From the NCBI GenBank assembly GCA_002336485.1, contig DDCZ01000013.1, positions 1 through 57,015 of the forward strand: a DNA stretch of 57,015 bases, written 5' to 3'. Under the pieces are notes generated by a model. It was not told where the DNA came from. It did no database searches and saw only the letters and a program-made list of their open reading frames with translations. Every line of letters begins with the position of its first letter. Positions within the stretch are counted from its first letter, which is position 1. This DNA comes from Flavobacteriales bacterium UBA1993. Its GTDB lineage: Bacteria > Bacteroidota > Bacteroidia > Flavobacteriales_G > Salibacteraceae. The position numbers and the translations under genes are program-made. Shown one piece after another: positions 7,608 through 17,197 of the stretch.

Positions 7608-9816
7608 AATTTGCTATGTCTGACATAAACTTTATGCGGAGCAATCGCAATTCCTCTGGTGTATAGTCATCGCTTCCTAATTCTTCTAAGGCATCCTCCA
7701 AGTCAGGAGATTCCGCCTCCATGAAATAATCATGTACTTCTTCCTGCTTGTCTTCATCAATTTCTTCATTGATGTAGTAGTCAATATTGAGGCGCGTTCC
7801 ACTATCAACAATATGTTCCAACTCTTCAAGAAGATCGTTGAAGTCCATGCTCTTGGTTTTAGCAATTTCATTCAGCGGGATTTTTCGATCGATCCCTTGA
7901 ATGATGTAGACTTTTGTTCCCGACTTGTTTACGACCGACTTGACCACCATGTCTTGCGGACGTTCTATTTCATTGTCCTCGACGTATTGGGCAATCATCT
8001 CAATGAACTGCTTACCGAACTTCATTGCCTTTCCAGAGCCAACGCCTTGGATGTTTTTCAGCTCATCCATGGTAATTGGATACTGATTGGCCATGTCTTG
8101 AAGCGACGGATCTTGGAACACAACAAATGGAGGCACATTCTTTTGCTTGGATATCTTTCTTCGCAAATCCTTTAACTCCTTCAGAAGCACTTCATCCATT
8201 GCAACGCCACTCGCCTTCGTATTGACTACAATGCCGTCCGCATCCTTGATCTGTGTGATGTAGTCGTGATCCTTAAAGATGATAAAAGACTCAGGTGGAT
8301 TCTTTACAAATTCACGTCCCTTGTCTGTAAACTTGATTAATCCGTAATTCTCAATGTCCTTATATAAATAGCCTTTTACTATTGCCTGACGGATTGCAGC
8401 CATCCAAAGCTTTGCATCCGTTTCCTTGCCCATTCCAAATTGTGGGATGGTATTGTGTCGATAGGTCGATACTTCTGAGGTGTTGTTTCCAACAAGCACA
8501 TTAACGATGTGTTTTGCCTTAAACCGTTCCTTCATAGCTTGGACCATAATGAAGAGGACCTTCATCTCTTCGATAAACTCAATTTGCTCCTTAGGATTAG
8601 CTTGATTGTCATCCATCATGGCGCCTTCGCCATTTATTTCATCCCAAGATTCCCCAAAATAGTTGAGTAGAAACTTTCTTCTTGATATGGCGGTCTCTGC
8701 GTAGGAAACAACCTCGTCTAATAACTGCCGGCCTACTTCCTGTTCTGCCACAGGTTTTCCATTCATGAACTTTTCGAGCTTCTCAACATCCTTGTAATCA
8801 TAAAAGGCAATGCATTTTCCTTCGCCTCCATCTCGTCCAGCCCGACCCGTTTCTTGATAATACCCTTCCAAGCTTTTTGGGATGTCAAAGTGGATCACAA
8901 AACGAACATCTGGTTTGTCAATTCCCATACCAAATGCGATGGTTGCTACAATAACATCTACATCTTCCATCAAGAACATATCTTGATTTCGAGACCTAGT
9001 ATTTGGGTCAAATCCCGCATGATAAGGAAGTGCTTTAATTCCGTTGACCTGCAACGTTTCCGCAATTTCTTCCACCTTCTTTCGACTCAGACAGTATATG
9101 ATACCAGACTTTCCGTTGTTTTCCTTTACAAATCGAATCAACTGCTTGATGGCATCGATCTTTGGTCTGACTTCGTAAAACAGGTTTGGTCTATTAAATG
9201 AAGCCTTATAAACGGCTGCATCAGACATGCCTAAGTTTTTCTGTATGTCAGACTGCACCTTTGGGGTTGCTGTGGCAGTCAGCGCCATTACTGGAATGTT
9301 CTGATCAATACCCTTGATCATTTCCTTGATTCTCCTGTATTCTGGTCTAAAATCGTGTCCCCATTCTGAGATACAATGCGCTTCATCAACCGCCACAAAC
9401 GAAATGGTAACGGACTTTAAAAAGTCAAGATTTTCTTGTTTGTTGAGTGATTCAGGGGCCAAGTACAGAAGCTTTGTGTTACCATCGGTAACATCTTGCT
9501 TCACATTAGTGATTTCAGTCTTATTTAATGAGCTATTGAGAAAGTGTGCAATGTTGTCGTTTGCCCCAAAACTCCGAATTGAGTCTACTTGGTTTTTCAT
9601 CAACGCGATCAGTGGAGAGATAACAATTGCGGTACCCTCTTTCATTAAAGCGGGCAGTTGATAACACAGCGATTTGCCGCCACCAGTGGGCATAATCACA
9701 AATGTATCTCGACCTTCCAGAACGCTGTGCATGACATCTTTCTGCAGGCCTTTGAATGTATCGAATCCGAAGTGTTCCTTTAACGCCTCTTCGAGGGTCA
9801 TTTGGGAAGTATTCAT
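7606..9816 (-). CDS. recQ: ATP-dependent DNA helicase RecQ, zinc-cysteine-less Bacteroidota type
   Basis: A 736-residue superfamily 2 3'-5' DNA helicase for recombination and repair. The Walker A motif is PTGGGKS (residues 43-49), the DEAH box is at 144-147 in VDEAHCISEWGHDFRPEY, and motif VI is QETGRAGRDG. An HRDC domain is visible around DMANQYPITMDELKNIQGVG. The region that in E. coli RecQ holds the four zinc ligands reads AISRRKFLLNYFGE followed by NGEGAMMDDN, with none of the cysteines. The acidic C-terminal extension (about 100 residues) is longer than in E. coli. It converges with clpC across a shared terminator. Confidence 0.93.
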   Translation of the reverse strand: MNTSQMTLEEALKEHFGFDTFKGLQKDVMHSVLEGRDTFVIMPTGGGKSLCYQLPALMKEGTAIVISPLIALMKNQVDSIRSFGANDNIAHFLNSSLNKTEITNVKQDVTDGNTKLLYLAPESLNKQENLDFLKSVTISFVAVDEAHCISEWGHDFRPEYRRIKEMIKGIDQNIPVMALTATATPKVQSDIQKNLGMSDAAVYKASFNRPNLFYEVRPKIDAIKQLIRFVKENNGKSGIIYCLSRKKVEEIAETLQVNGIKALPYHAGFDPNTRSRNQDMFLMEDVDVIVATIAFGMGIDKPDVRFVIHFDIPKSLEGYYQETGRAGRDGGEGKCIAFYDYKDVEKLEKFMNGKPVAEQEVGRQLLDEVVSYAETAISRRKFLLNYFGESWDEINGEGAMMDDNQANPKEQIEFIEEMKVLFIMVQAMKERFKAKHIVNVLVGNNTSEVSTYRHNTIPQFGMGKETDAKLWMAAIRQAIVKGYLYKDIENYGLIKFTDKGREFVKNPPESFIIFKDHDYITQIKDADGIVVNTKASGVAMDEVLLKELKDLRRKISKQKNVPPFVVFQDPSLQDMANQYPITMDELKNIQGVGSGKAMKFGKQFIEMIAQYVEDNEIERPQDMVVKSVVNKSGTKVYIIQGIDRKIPLNEIAKTKSMDFNDLLEELEHIVDSGTRLNIDYYINEEIDEDKQEEVHDYFMEAESPDLEDALEELGSDDYTPEELRLLRIKFMSDIAN

Positions 9817-9876
9817 CTAGGGTGTTTTAGTCAGTAATTAAAAATAGGACTATCTACGAGATGGGCAAGAGATTCC

Positions 9877-10095
9877 TTACGCAGAATCATCGCCTCGTCC
9901 GGGCCGAAAGAAATTAGTGAATACGAAGAGAATAATAGCTGAAGCACTAAAGATTACAATGAGTGTGAATAGACTCTTTCTAAATATTTGTTCGATTTGA
10001 ATAATGTCCCATATAGACAGTACTGCCAGTGTAGCAAACAGCAGGGTTGCCAACACAAGCACTGTAGCCGTCACTTTTTTCAATCCCTTTTCCAT
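9877..10095 (-). CDS. Two-helix small membrane protein
   Basis: A 72-residue protein with two hydrophobic segments (about residues 8-28 and 41-60), separated by a short polar loop, and a charged end FRPGRGDDSA. I start it at the ATG at 10095, one base after the stop codon of the 1013-residue repeat protein (TGATATG), rather than at an ORF start 54 bases upstream that overlaps that gene. The tight spacing implies translational coupling and a joint function with the repeat protein. No family recognised. Confidence 0.6.
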   Translation of the reverse strand: MEKGLKKVTATVLVLATLLFATLAVLSIWDIIQIEQIFRKSLFTLIVIFSASAIILFVFTNFFRPGRGDDSA

Positions 10096-10096
10096 A

Positions 10097-13000
10097 TCAT
10101 TCGTTTGTTGTATTCGTGTTCCAGAGAAGCTCTGAAATTGGTTGATCATTCAAGAAGTAGTACTTCCCACCCCAGGAGTGCACTACCCGTTTGTATTTGT
10201 CTGTCTTTTCACCTTCAACCACAGTACGAATTGTGACCTTGGCATTACCCTCCTGGAAATTCTCTTCTGTGATGCTACGTTTTGTTTCAGCCTTCGCCAC
10301 GGTTTCGGTTTCTCCCTTGGCAAGAATTTCCTCTATCTTATTCAACCTAAGTTGACAATGGCTATTTCCAGCCTTCAACTCTAATGCTTCTTGATACTGA
10401 ATTTTGGCTTCTTCGTAATTTCGAGTAAGGAAATTCTGATCCGCTTTTGACACCAAACTTGAGAATTGAGCTTCGAGTGCATCGTCTTGTTCTTTTTGCT
10501 CCAGCACATCTATTTCCTTTAATCGAGCAGCTGGTATGGCCTCATCAGGATATATACTTAAAGCTGCATTAAAGGATGTTCGTGCACGTGCCCAATCCTT
10601 GTCCATAACGGCCTTATCACCATCAGATAAGTGCATATTGTAGGAGTTTCGATCTTCTTCCTCTTTCTTAGAAGCAAGCTGTTGTTCTCCTAGCACTTTT
10701 TCAATCGCTGATATTTGATTTTTTGGATATGTCTCATCGGACTTGACCTCAAGCGCTTTCTTATACTCGGCTTTAGCCTTTATGAAATCTTCCTGATCCA
10801 TGTATCCATCCGCTGATTTAATGAAACTGGCATACTGGGCATCCATTTCGGCCTGCTTCGCGGCTTTTTCAGATTCAGCTAAGTTACGGTCCTTTTCGGC
10901 CTTCCTTTCTGCAAGCAGTTTATCAATCGCAGCGATTTGTTCTGCTGGATAAGATTCATTCGGTAAAACGGATGCGGCTAGATTGTATGTGTTTTTGGCC
11001 TCATCAAAATTTTCAGAATCTCTATGCCCGTCAGCGGTGCTAATTAACTCCTGATATTTAGCTTGTGTTTTGGCTTGATTAGCAGCTTCCTTCTCGTTTG
11101 CCGCAATCTCTTCAATTCGAGCCTTAGCTAACTTAATCTGGTTCTTTGGTTCGCTTTCGGTTGGTACAATCTTCAACGCCGATTCATATTGGGTGATCGC
11201 AGTTGCATAATCTTCTTTTTCAAAAGACGCGTCAGCCAATGACAAAGCATCTCTATACTGTGCTTGTGTAGCCGCGGCTAACTCGGCGTCATTTGCTTCG
11301 CGTTCTAAGCGAATAATCTCTTTTTCAATTAGGGCAATTTGGTTGACCGGGTATTTATCGGTAGCTCTTGCCTCTATAGCTTTTTGATAGGATGAGCGCG
11401 CCTCCTCAAACTCCTTTGCTTGAAATTGCTCATCAGCTGATTCAATTAATTGAGCGTAGGCAGCATCCGCTTCCATGTCTTCCATTTGCTTGTTGGCCTG
11501 CTTAATGGCCGCCAAGGCCTGAGCATCATTTGGTTTGACCTCTAGAGCCTCATTAAACTTTGTGATCGCATCGCTGAAGGAATTGTCGTCGATACTCGAT
11601 TTTCCTTCGCTCATCAAAGAGCTGTATAATGCTTCCCTTTCTTGCTGCGCTTTCGCCAACTTTTCTTGTTCTGCGAAGGCTGCGATTTCTGATTCGATCA
11701 ATGCCAATTGCGACGTTGGATATGCTTCACTTGGTTTTAATTCCTGAGCGCTGGTGTAAAAGGCCTTTGCGCTAGTGAAGTTCTTGGCCTTATAATCCTT
11801 GTCAGCCTTGGCTATTGCACTCGTGTATTCACTTTTAATTCGCTCTTCCTCAGCCTTCGTTTGTTGAGCCAAAAGGTCTGCCTCAAGCTCTGATTCGATA
11901 ATTGTTAACTGATCTTTGGGGTAAGCTTCATCCGCCTTGATGTTAATCGCCTCTTGGTACCCTTTTTTGGCACTGCTATAATTTTTAGACTTAAATGCGG
12001 CTTCTGCTTTGGCGATTTGTGCATTATACCTATCCAATGTTTCTGCTGCCTTCGCGGCTAGGCTTTCCTTTTCCTTTTCTTCGGCTATTCTTTTTTCAAT
12101 CGCCTTCAACTGATTCTTAGGATACGTCTCATCCGCCTTATAGCTTAGCGCATTTTGGTAATACGTACGAGCGTTTTGGTAGTTGCTCTTAGTGAACTCA
12201 TCATCAGCCTTCTCTATCTCGGCATTGTATTTCCGATCAGATTCAGCCAAGAGCGCGTCGGCCTCCTGTTTTGCTTTTAATTCCGCAGCGGCTTTTGAAC
12301 TCTTTTTTGCTTGGTCAACAGGATAAGTTTCGCCTGGCTTAATCCCAGCCGCTTCGTTATACTTCGCCTCTGCCTGCGAAAACTTTTTAGATCCGTATAG
12401 CTGATCGGCCGTTGCCAATGCCGCTAAGTACTTCTCCTCTTTTCCCGACTCAGCATTGATCTTGGCTTCCAAAGATGTGATCTTCGACTTTGGCTCTTTA
12501 GCATCGGGCTTAATAGAGGCAGCTGCCAAGTAATTTTCCTTCGCCACGAGGTAATCGCCGTCTTCCATAGCATTTTCGGCATCCTTCATTGCAAGTAGAT
12601 AATCCTGTTCTTTTTGTTTCAGGATTTGTTCTTGCATTTTCTCGTTGGATTTGTAGTCTTCAATTAATGCATCCAGTTCACGTTTAATCTGTTTCGTATA
12701 TACTTTATCATAATCGAAGTTTTGAATGTTTGGGTCGTAGTAGATCTTTGCAACCGGTTGGTCCAGGACGGAAAAGTCCACTCCTTCAATTTGCTTGAAT
12801 AGGTCAATCGCGAATCCACCATACTCGTAACCCCAGAGTTGCTCGTCCTCAGGAACATTTTTAGTGTTAACATGCATCCGTTTTGAGACATAGCCAGGCT
12901 TGTTTGCCTCAATAATGTATTCGTGATCAAAATTTAAGAGTAGGTCAAAGCGCCCATTTTTTCCAGTCTTCACCTTATTGACTAGGGCTCCATCTTGAAG

Positions 13001-13138
13001 TAGGACTACACTTACACCAGTTAGCCGCCCACCATCTTGATCTTTGATAGTGGCATCCAATGCCAAATTGTTCGCATCTTGAGAGAATGCGAAGGCACAT
13101 GTGAAGAGCAAAGAAAAGGAGATTAGAAATCTGACCAT
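10097..13138 (-). CDS. Exported protein with N-terminal carboxypeptidase-regulatory-like domain and about twelve tandem TPR-like repeats
   Basis: A 1013-residue protein. Residues 1-19 are a Sec signal peptide. Residues 25-105 form a beta-sandwich like CarboxypepD_reg/CNA-B (GVSVVLLQDGALVNKVKTGK, then IIEANKPGYVSKRM). From about residue 175 to 955 I count about twelve repeats of 55-70 residues with the pattern Y..I..AD..F...NY..A...Y..A..IKP.E.YP..QL..IE, joined by charged linkers. The last 50 residues form a distinct domain (YKRVVHSWGGKYYFLNDQPI). No LPXTG, TM or T9SS ending is visible. The 72-residue membrane protein follows one base downstream. Its N-terminal domain resembles the broken gene at 22897. 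Confidence 0.75.
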   Translation of the reverse strand: MVRFLISFSLLFTCAFAFSQDANNLALDATIKDQDGGRLTGVSVVLLQDGALVNKVKTGKNGRFDLLLNFDHEYIIEANKPGYVSKRMHVNTKNVPEDEQLWGYEYGGFAIDLFKQIEGVDFSVLDQPVAKIYYDPNIQNFDYDKVYTKQIKRELDALIEDYKSNEKMQEQILKQKEQDYLLAMKDAENAMEDGDYLVAKENYLAAASIKPDAKEPKSKITSLEAKINAESGKEEKYLAALATADQLYGSKKFSQAEAKYNEAAGIKPGETYPVDQAKKSSKAAAELKAKQEADALLAESDRKYNAEIEKADDEFTKSNYQNARTYYQNALSYKADETYPKNQLKAIEKRIAEEKEKESLAAKAAETLDRYNAQIAKAEAAFKSKNYSSAKKGYQEAINIKADEAYPKDQLTIIESELEADLLAQQTKAEEERIKSEYTSAIAKADKDYKAKNFTSAKAFYTSAQELKPSEAYPTSQLALIESEIAAFAEQEKLAKAQQEREALYSSLMSEGKSSIDDNSFSDAITKFNEALEVKPNDAQALAAIKQANKQMEDMEADAAYAQLIESADEQFQAKEFEEARSSYQKAIEARATDKYPVNQIALIEKEIIRLEREANDAELAAATQAQYRDALSLADASFEKEDYATAITQYESALKIVPTESEPKNQIKLAKARIEEIAANEKEAANQAKTQAKYQELISTADGHRDSENFDEAKNTYNLAASVLPNESYPAEQIAAIDKLLAERKAEKDRNLAESEKAAKQAEMDAQYASFIKSADGYMDQEDFIKAKAEYKKALEVKSDETYPKNQISAIEKVLGEQQLASKKEEEDRNSYNMHLSDGDKAVMDKDWARARTSFNAALSIYPDEAIPAARLKEIDVLEQKEQDDALEAQFSSLVSKADQNFLTRNYEEAKIQYQEALELKAGNSHCQLRLNKIEEILAKGETETVAKAETKRSITEENFQEGNAKVTIRTVVEGEKTDKYKRVVHSWGGKYYFLNDQPISELLWNTNTTNE

Positions 13139-13191
13139 TTAGTGTATGATACGCCTTTCGAAAATAACTATTGTCTGCGAGGTGTTAAATG

Positions 13192-13222
13192 AAAAAAGCC
13201 ACTTTTAGATCAAGTGGCTTTT
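13192..13222 (-). terminator. Terminator after the lipoprotein gene at 13247
   Basis: On the minus strand the stem AAAAGCCACTT/AAGTGGCTTTT with a 7-base loop ends in a T run. It lies 25 bases past the stop codon at 13247, before the promoter region of the repeat-protein gene. Confidence 0.8.
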
Positions 13223-13246
13223 ATCATCTATTTATGGTCGTTTCTG

Positions 13247-14218
13247 CTATTCGGGCTGCCCCTCTAACTCAACATCTGCCAGTATTCTGGTTCGGAATGT
13301 ACCGCCTTTTGCCAGTTTGTATTCCTTGTTATCGTTATAAAGAAGCGCTTGGAACTCACCTTCAATGATGTAATAGGTCAAACCATCGTATTGATTGATC
13401 TTCTTATTCTTAATTACGAAGTAGCTTCCGTCCTGAAAGGTTGGCGGATTATCGGTCCTCCATTCCACATTGGTTTCATCAATATATGAAAGGACTACTC
13501 CTTCAAAGGCATTGTTGTTCCACATTAAAATTGTGTCAGGAGCATACGTCCATTCTGAACCTACTCTTCCCCAAGGCACATTACCAACTTTGATTAGTGG
13601 ATGCGCTAGATAGTCTTGTATATCCCAAAAGGCACCAGTGTCTGCTTCATTCTTTCTAGCGAAGGTGATTCCGAAAATACCTTGATACAATTGATCAAAC
13701 TCATCTTCAGGATCGCCGGAAGCTTTAAAGTTGTCTTTCTTATAGTATTCCTCAAATGTTTCATCCTGAGCAAAGAAATAGTCGTACAATCCTCTCGGAT
13801 AGAAGTATGCTGATGGCGCATAATGATAACCGACAGAATAGCGCTCAGCTCTAAAATCGTTGTAATCATCTGGAAACAAATCGCGATAGTCATCCGTGCT
13901 TTCCCACTCTAGTTCTGATGACCATCCTGTTGTGTCGATGATCTTCTCATGCTTCAAGTCAAACGCTTTAAGCATGAAGTCTCTTTCAAGATCCCAAGTA
14001 AATGGAACACTATCGGAACCTAATGTGTCGTCGGGCACTTCTATGGTTACGGTGTCTTTCTTGGCCGTTTTACCCCATCCAAATTTGACGAAATAGTGGC
14101 TATCAATAAAGTCTCGTGGAGTCTCTGCTGGTGGCACGATTATCACCTCAGGTGGATCGTCTTTACAACCAACCATCATTAGCAGCGCAAGTCCAAGTAT
14201 TAGTATATTCCCTTTCAT
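13247..14218 (-). CDS. Lipoprotein, paralogue of the gene at 19324
   Basis: About 323 residues from the ATG at 14218, chosen because it gives a compact lipoprotein signal (MKGNILILGLALLMMVGC); an ORF start 69 bases upstream would put charged residues in front. The C-terminal third (GLTYYIIEGEFQALLYNDNK, then GGTFRTRI) aligns clearly with the C terminus of the lipoprotein at 19324-20103 (FALYIVEGEFAGRLYNGDK, then AKFRMRV). This ending recalls beta-sandwich lipoproteins of the DUF6252 kind, but I do not assign a family. Likely outer-membrane anchored; function unknown. It lies downstream of the B12 operon on the same strand and could be cotranscribed. Confidence 0.7.
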   Translation of the reverse strand: MKGNILILGLALLMMVGCKDDPPEVIIVPPAETPRDFIDSHYFVKFGWGKTAKKDTVTIEVPDDTLGSDSVPFTWDLERDFMLKAFDLKHEKIIDTTGWSSELEWESTDDYRDLFPDDYNDFRAERYSVGYHYAPSAYFYPRGLYDYFFAQDETFEEYYKKDNFKASGDPEDEFDQLYQGIFGITFARKNEADTGAFWDIQDYLAHPLIKVGNVPWGRVGSEWTYAPDTILMWNNNAFEGVVLSYIDETNVEWRTDNPPTFQDGSYFVIKNKKINQYDGLTYYIIEGEFQALLYNDNKEYKLAKGGTFRTRILADVELEGQPE

Positions 14219-14300
14219 CCCCATTTTTTTCAGAATTAACAAACTTACGAATAAGACGTATTCAAATTGAACTGGTTTGGAATTCAACCATTTCCACCTG

Positions 14301-15323
14301 TTATAACGAAAAATACATGGCTTGTGGTATGTGCCCTACCACATATCTTTTTCCCCAACTATTTTGATCAAGGTTGTAGGACAGAACTTCACCTTTTGAG
14401 ATGTAATCCTTTACATCGCTGAGCCACATCCCGCTTCCATCAGGAGAAGCCGAAATGGAGTAATTGTTTGTCGTAGGCGTTGACACACTGAAAATTAGCC
14501 GGGATGAACCCATCGTCCGGCCCTCGATTCGGTTCGAGTGTAACGAATAAATCATGGAGTCGAGAACCACCACATCAACGACTGGATCAAGATAAACCGT
14601 GTCGATAAGCGTCAGCTCGTTGTCATACAGGTATATTATTCCTTGACCATCTATTGTTTGGGTATTGCCTGCGACAAGCAATCCACCAGCCGTTTTTCGC
14701 ATTATCCTTGGTGAAATATCTAATCGAAGTTTGGTTGGGCTCTCGAAATTTGGATCATAAACGATTAGCTTGTTTGAATTGACTTCGGCGATTACAAAAT
14801 GCTTTTCCAAATCGATAATGTGCTCTGTCCAATCACCACCTTGAATCATTGATTCAACCTGTAGGTTTTCAAGATTAATTACGGAAACTTTATCTGAAAA
14901 TAAACTGGTGACATATGCATTTCCGTTTTTTATGGTCATATATCTGGGTGAGTTTAGACCTTTAATTACGTCGATTTGCTTCAGCGATATTGGGTCAACA
15001 ATTCGGATCAAACCACTGTTGTTTAGAATCAGATAGAGCGAGTCTCCACTCCGATAGATCGATTGAAGTACGTCACCAAGCAATTTGCCGTTAGCGCTAT
15101 TGAAAACGTCATTTGAAACGGTCTTATCCAAAAGATCAACTCTTGAAATGCTTGCGTTCCCGAGCTGAAAGTTCCCTTCACACCCAACCAACAAGAAATT
15201 TCTCGTTGAGTCCACTTGCAGGCTGTCGTTTGGGTTTTCATATACGGGCCCGAAATAGGGGTCACGATCGCATGAAAACGTGAGCATTGCAACGAGTATA
15301 AATGCCAGAGCTATTCGTTCCAT
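14301..15323 (-). CDS. BtuG-like beta-propeller lipoprotein (YncE/DUF5074-like), last gene of the B12 operon
   Basis: 340 residues from the ATG at 15323, which gives a lipoprotein signal with cysteine at MLTFSC; that start overlaps the end of the btuB-like gene by 13 bases. The body is a beta-propeller of YncE/surface-layer type, with repeating blades such as RNFLLVGCEGNFQLGNASIS, SPRYMTIKNGNAYVTSLFSD and KVSVINLENLQVES. In Bacteroides, BtuG is a surface propeller lipoprotein that binds cobalamin with very high affinity and sits on BtuB. The fold, lipid anchor and position next to a B12-riboswitch-controlled BtuB support that role here; binding itself is inferred. Confidence 0.75.
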   Translation of the reverse strand: MERIALAFILVAMLTFSCDRDPYFGPVYENPNDSLQVDSTRNFLLVGCEGNFQLGNASISRVDLLDKTVSNDVFNSANGKLLGDVLQSIYRSGDSLYLILNNSGLIRIVDPISLKQIDVIKGLNSPRYMTIKNGNAYVTSLFSDKVSVINLENLQVESMIQGGDWTEHIIDLEKHFVIAEVNSNKLIVYDPNFESPTKLRLDISPRIMRKTAGGLLVAGNTQTIDGQGIIYLYDNELTLIDTVYLDPVVDVVVLDSMIYSLHSNRIEGRTMGSSRLIFSVSTPTTNNYSISASPDGSGMWLSDVKDYISKGEVLSYNLDQNSWGKRYVVGHIPQAMYFSL

Positions 15324-17197
15324 CGCAGGTGCATTGAAACTACATAGCTCCTTCCAGGCATGGGCCGCCAAGGCAAACTTTGATAGTTGATGTTGTAGAT
15401 ATTCTGAATTGCTAAACCAAACCCAAGTATGCCATCTTTCTTACGCCAATTCATTCTAAGATCCGCCAAATCGAACTGAGGCATATATGCAGACTCATCT
15501 GATGTGATAAAGCGTTTGGACGTGTATCTATGATGATAAGCCACATTAAGTGCGTGTATGGAATAGACAACTCCTACCCCACCATTAAACTTCGGGACAT
15601 ATGATGTGCTGTATCGATTCGAGTCAGAAGAAACTCGCCCGAATGATTCGGTATAGCTTCCGTTCATCGTCAATATTAGTTTGTGATGCCCATTAACAAG
15701 TGTCTTTCTAGCCTGAACATCCAATCCATAAACTTCAGATTCGGCGATGTTAATTGGGCTAAAAATGCCTCCATTGGGTAACCACCTTATACGATCAAGG
15801 TATTGACCGTAGAATGCTGCGAGGCTGACACGCGACGCATCATTTCCAAGTCTTAATCCTAATTCGCCATTGTAACCTGTTTCTGGCGCTAATTGTGGAT
15901 TTCCACCTGGAGACCAGTACAATTCATTAAGGGTAGGAATGCGGGCTGTTTTGCCACCTGAAATGAAGAATTGCAGGTTTCTATTTAACATTGGCTTGTA
16001 GGCAATACCTCCAAAGGGCAATAGTTTGGAGTATCCTTTCAGCAATAGAATTCGCGTTCCTGCATCAATGTGAACATGACCCTTAAATGTGCGGCCATTT
16101 AATTTCAGCATTTCTTCGCTAGAAAGCCGCTGCTGATATCCCCTGTAGTTATTGGAGGATGCTTCTGTCCATTGACCAGAAATTTGGGATTCAAGAAGCC
16201 AATTTTTTGAGAGGTTGAAATCTATGTTGGTCAAGCTTTGAATCACATAGAATTCGTTGGAATTATTGATGTTTGAGTTTGTATCAACGTAGTGATTGGT
16301 GTTTTGCTCATAATGCACGGTCTGCTTTAGCTTGAGCCGTGTCGTGGGTTGGAAGAACGCTTGAAACTGCATGCGAGTCGCGGTGTCGTTTTGCGAAGTT
16401 GGCGGCTTTGTGACGTTGATGCTTTGTGGAATGGAGCGTATAAATCTAGTGTTCCATATTTCGAATTTCAATGTGATTTTTTCTGAGACCTGAGCGGCAA
16501 TCGACATGGCGGCATTGGATTGGGCATATTCCCCACTCGAGTTCAGAACTCTTGAATAAGGCTCGGTCGAAATATCAGAATAATCGAATTCATTTTTGCT
16601 TCGCATAGCACCATTGGATAAAGACAACGCGAATGGTATTTTGCCAAACTGAAATGGCACGTTGACCCGCGTTTGGAGACCGATTTGATTGAAACTCCCC
16701 AGGCTAAGGTCCAAGGAAGCCACACGTCTTGTGAAGCTGGGGGCCGACAAGAAATTTATGGTCCCACCATTTCCTCCCGATCCAAATACATTACTGGAAC
16801 CTCCTGAAGAAACCTCAATTTGACTAATCCCAATTCCACCAATCCCCGTGAAATCTATGGTTCCAAGCATGGAGGAGCGAATGGGAATGCCATTCCATAA
16901 TACATTCGTATTCCCAGCATCTCCACCACGAATTGATGGTGTGGACAGTAATCCCGGCCCAGTACTCTTAAAGAAGATTCCTGCTTTTTCAGATAGAATT
17001 TGATCCATTGTTGTCAACGGCATGTTGAGTGCTTCCAGCGAATCAATGGTGATCAAATAACTGGACTCCAATGGCTTTTGAACTGAATCGATCACGTTGA
17101 CCATTTCCAATTCAGTGATTTGGGAAAACAAGGAATTGCCGCAAAAAAATAGGCAAAAGAAGATTGCCCAATGAGCGTATGTGCTAGCGCTCAACAT
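15311..17197 (-). CDS. btuB: TonB-dependent outer-membrane receptor, BtuB-like (cobalamin)
   Basis: 628 residues from the ATG at 17197, which gives a normal signal peptide (AIFFCLFFCGNSLFSQ) and overlaps the upstream gene by 14 bases. A plug domain follows directly, without a carboxypeptidase-like domain: IDSLEALNMPLTTMDQILSE, PSIRGGDAGNTNVLWNGIPI, and GSGGNGGTINFLS. The remainder is a 22-strand barrel pattern ending in YVVSMHLRWNE. A cobalamin riboswitch heads the operon, so vitamin B12 or a related corrinoid is the likely substrate, imported with TonB-ExbBD energy. No BtuCDF inner-membrane transporter is in the window. Confidence 0.85.
   Translation of the reverse strand: MLSASTYAHWAIFFCLFFCGNSLFSQITELEMVNVIDSVQKPLESSYLITIDSLEALNMPLTTMDQILSEKAGIFFKSTGPGLLSTPSIRGGDAGNTNVLWNGIPIRSSMLGTIDFTGIGGIGISQIEVSSGGSSNVFGSGGNGGTINFLSAPSFTRRVASLDLSLGSFNQIGLQTRVNVPFQFGKIPFALSLSNGAMRSKNEFDYSDISTEPYSRVLNSSGEYAQSNAAMSIAAQVSEKITLKFEIWNTRFIRSIPQSINVTKPPTSQNDTATRMQFQAFFQPTTRLKLKQTVHYEQNTNHYVDTNSNINNSNEFYVIQSLTNIDFNLSKNWLLESQISGQWTEASSNNYRGYQQRLSSEEMLKLNGRTFKGHVHIDAGTRILLLKGYSKLLPFGGIAYKPMLNRNLQFFISGGKTARIPTLNELYWSPGGNPQLAPETGYNGELGLRLGNDASRVSLAAFYGQYLDRIRWLPNGGIFSPINIAESEVYGLDVQARKTLVNGHHKLILTMNGSYTESFGRVSSDSNRYSTSYVPKFNGGVGVVYSIHALNVAYHHRYTSKRFITSDESAYMPQFDLADLRMNWRKKDGILGFGLAIQNIYNINYQSLPWRPMPGRSYVVSMHLRWNE

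Noticed and set aside
10142..10384. Plus-strand open frame with a hydrophobic N terminus
   Set aside because: It lies inside the end of the 1013-residue repeat gene, and its composition is that of an antisense shadow.
10097..13138. Repeat-driven sequencing or assembly artefact in the long repeat gene
   Set aside because: The units differ at many positions and keep one frame over 3 kb, so they are diverged repeats, not a collapsed assembly error.
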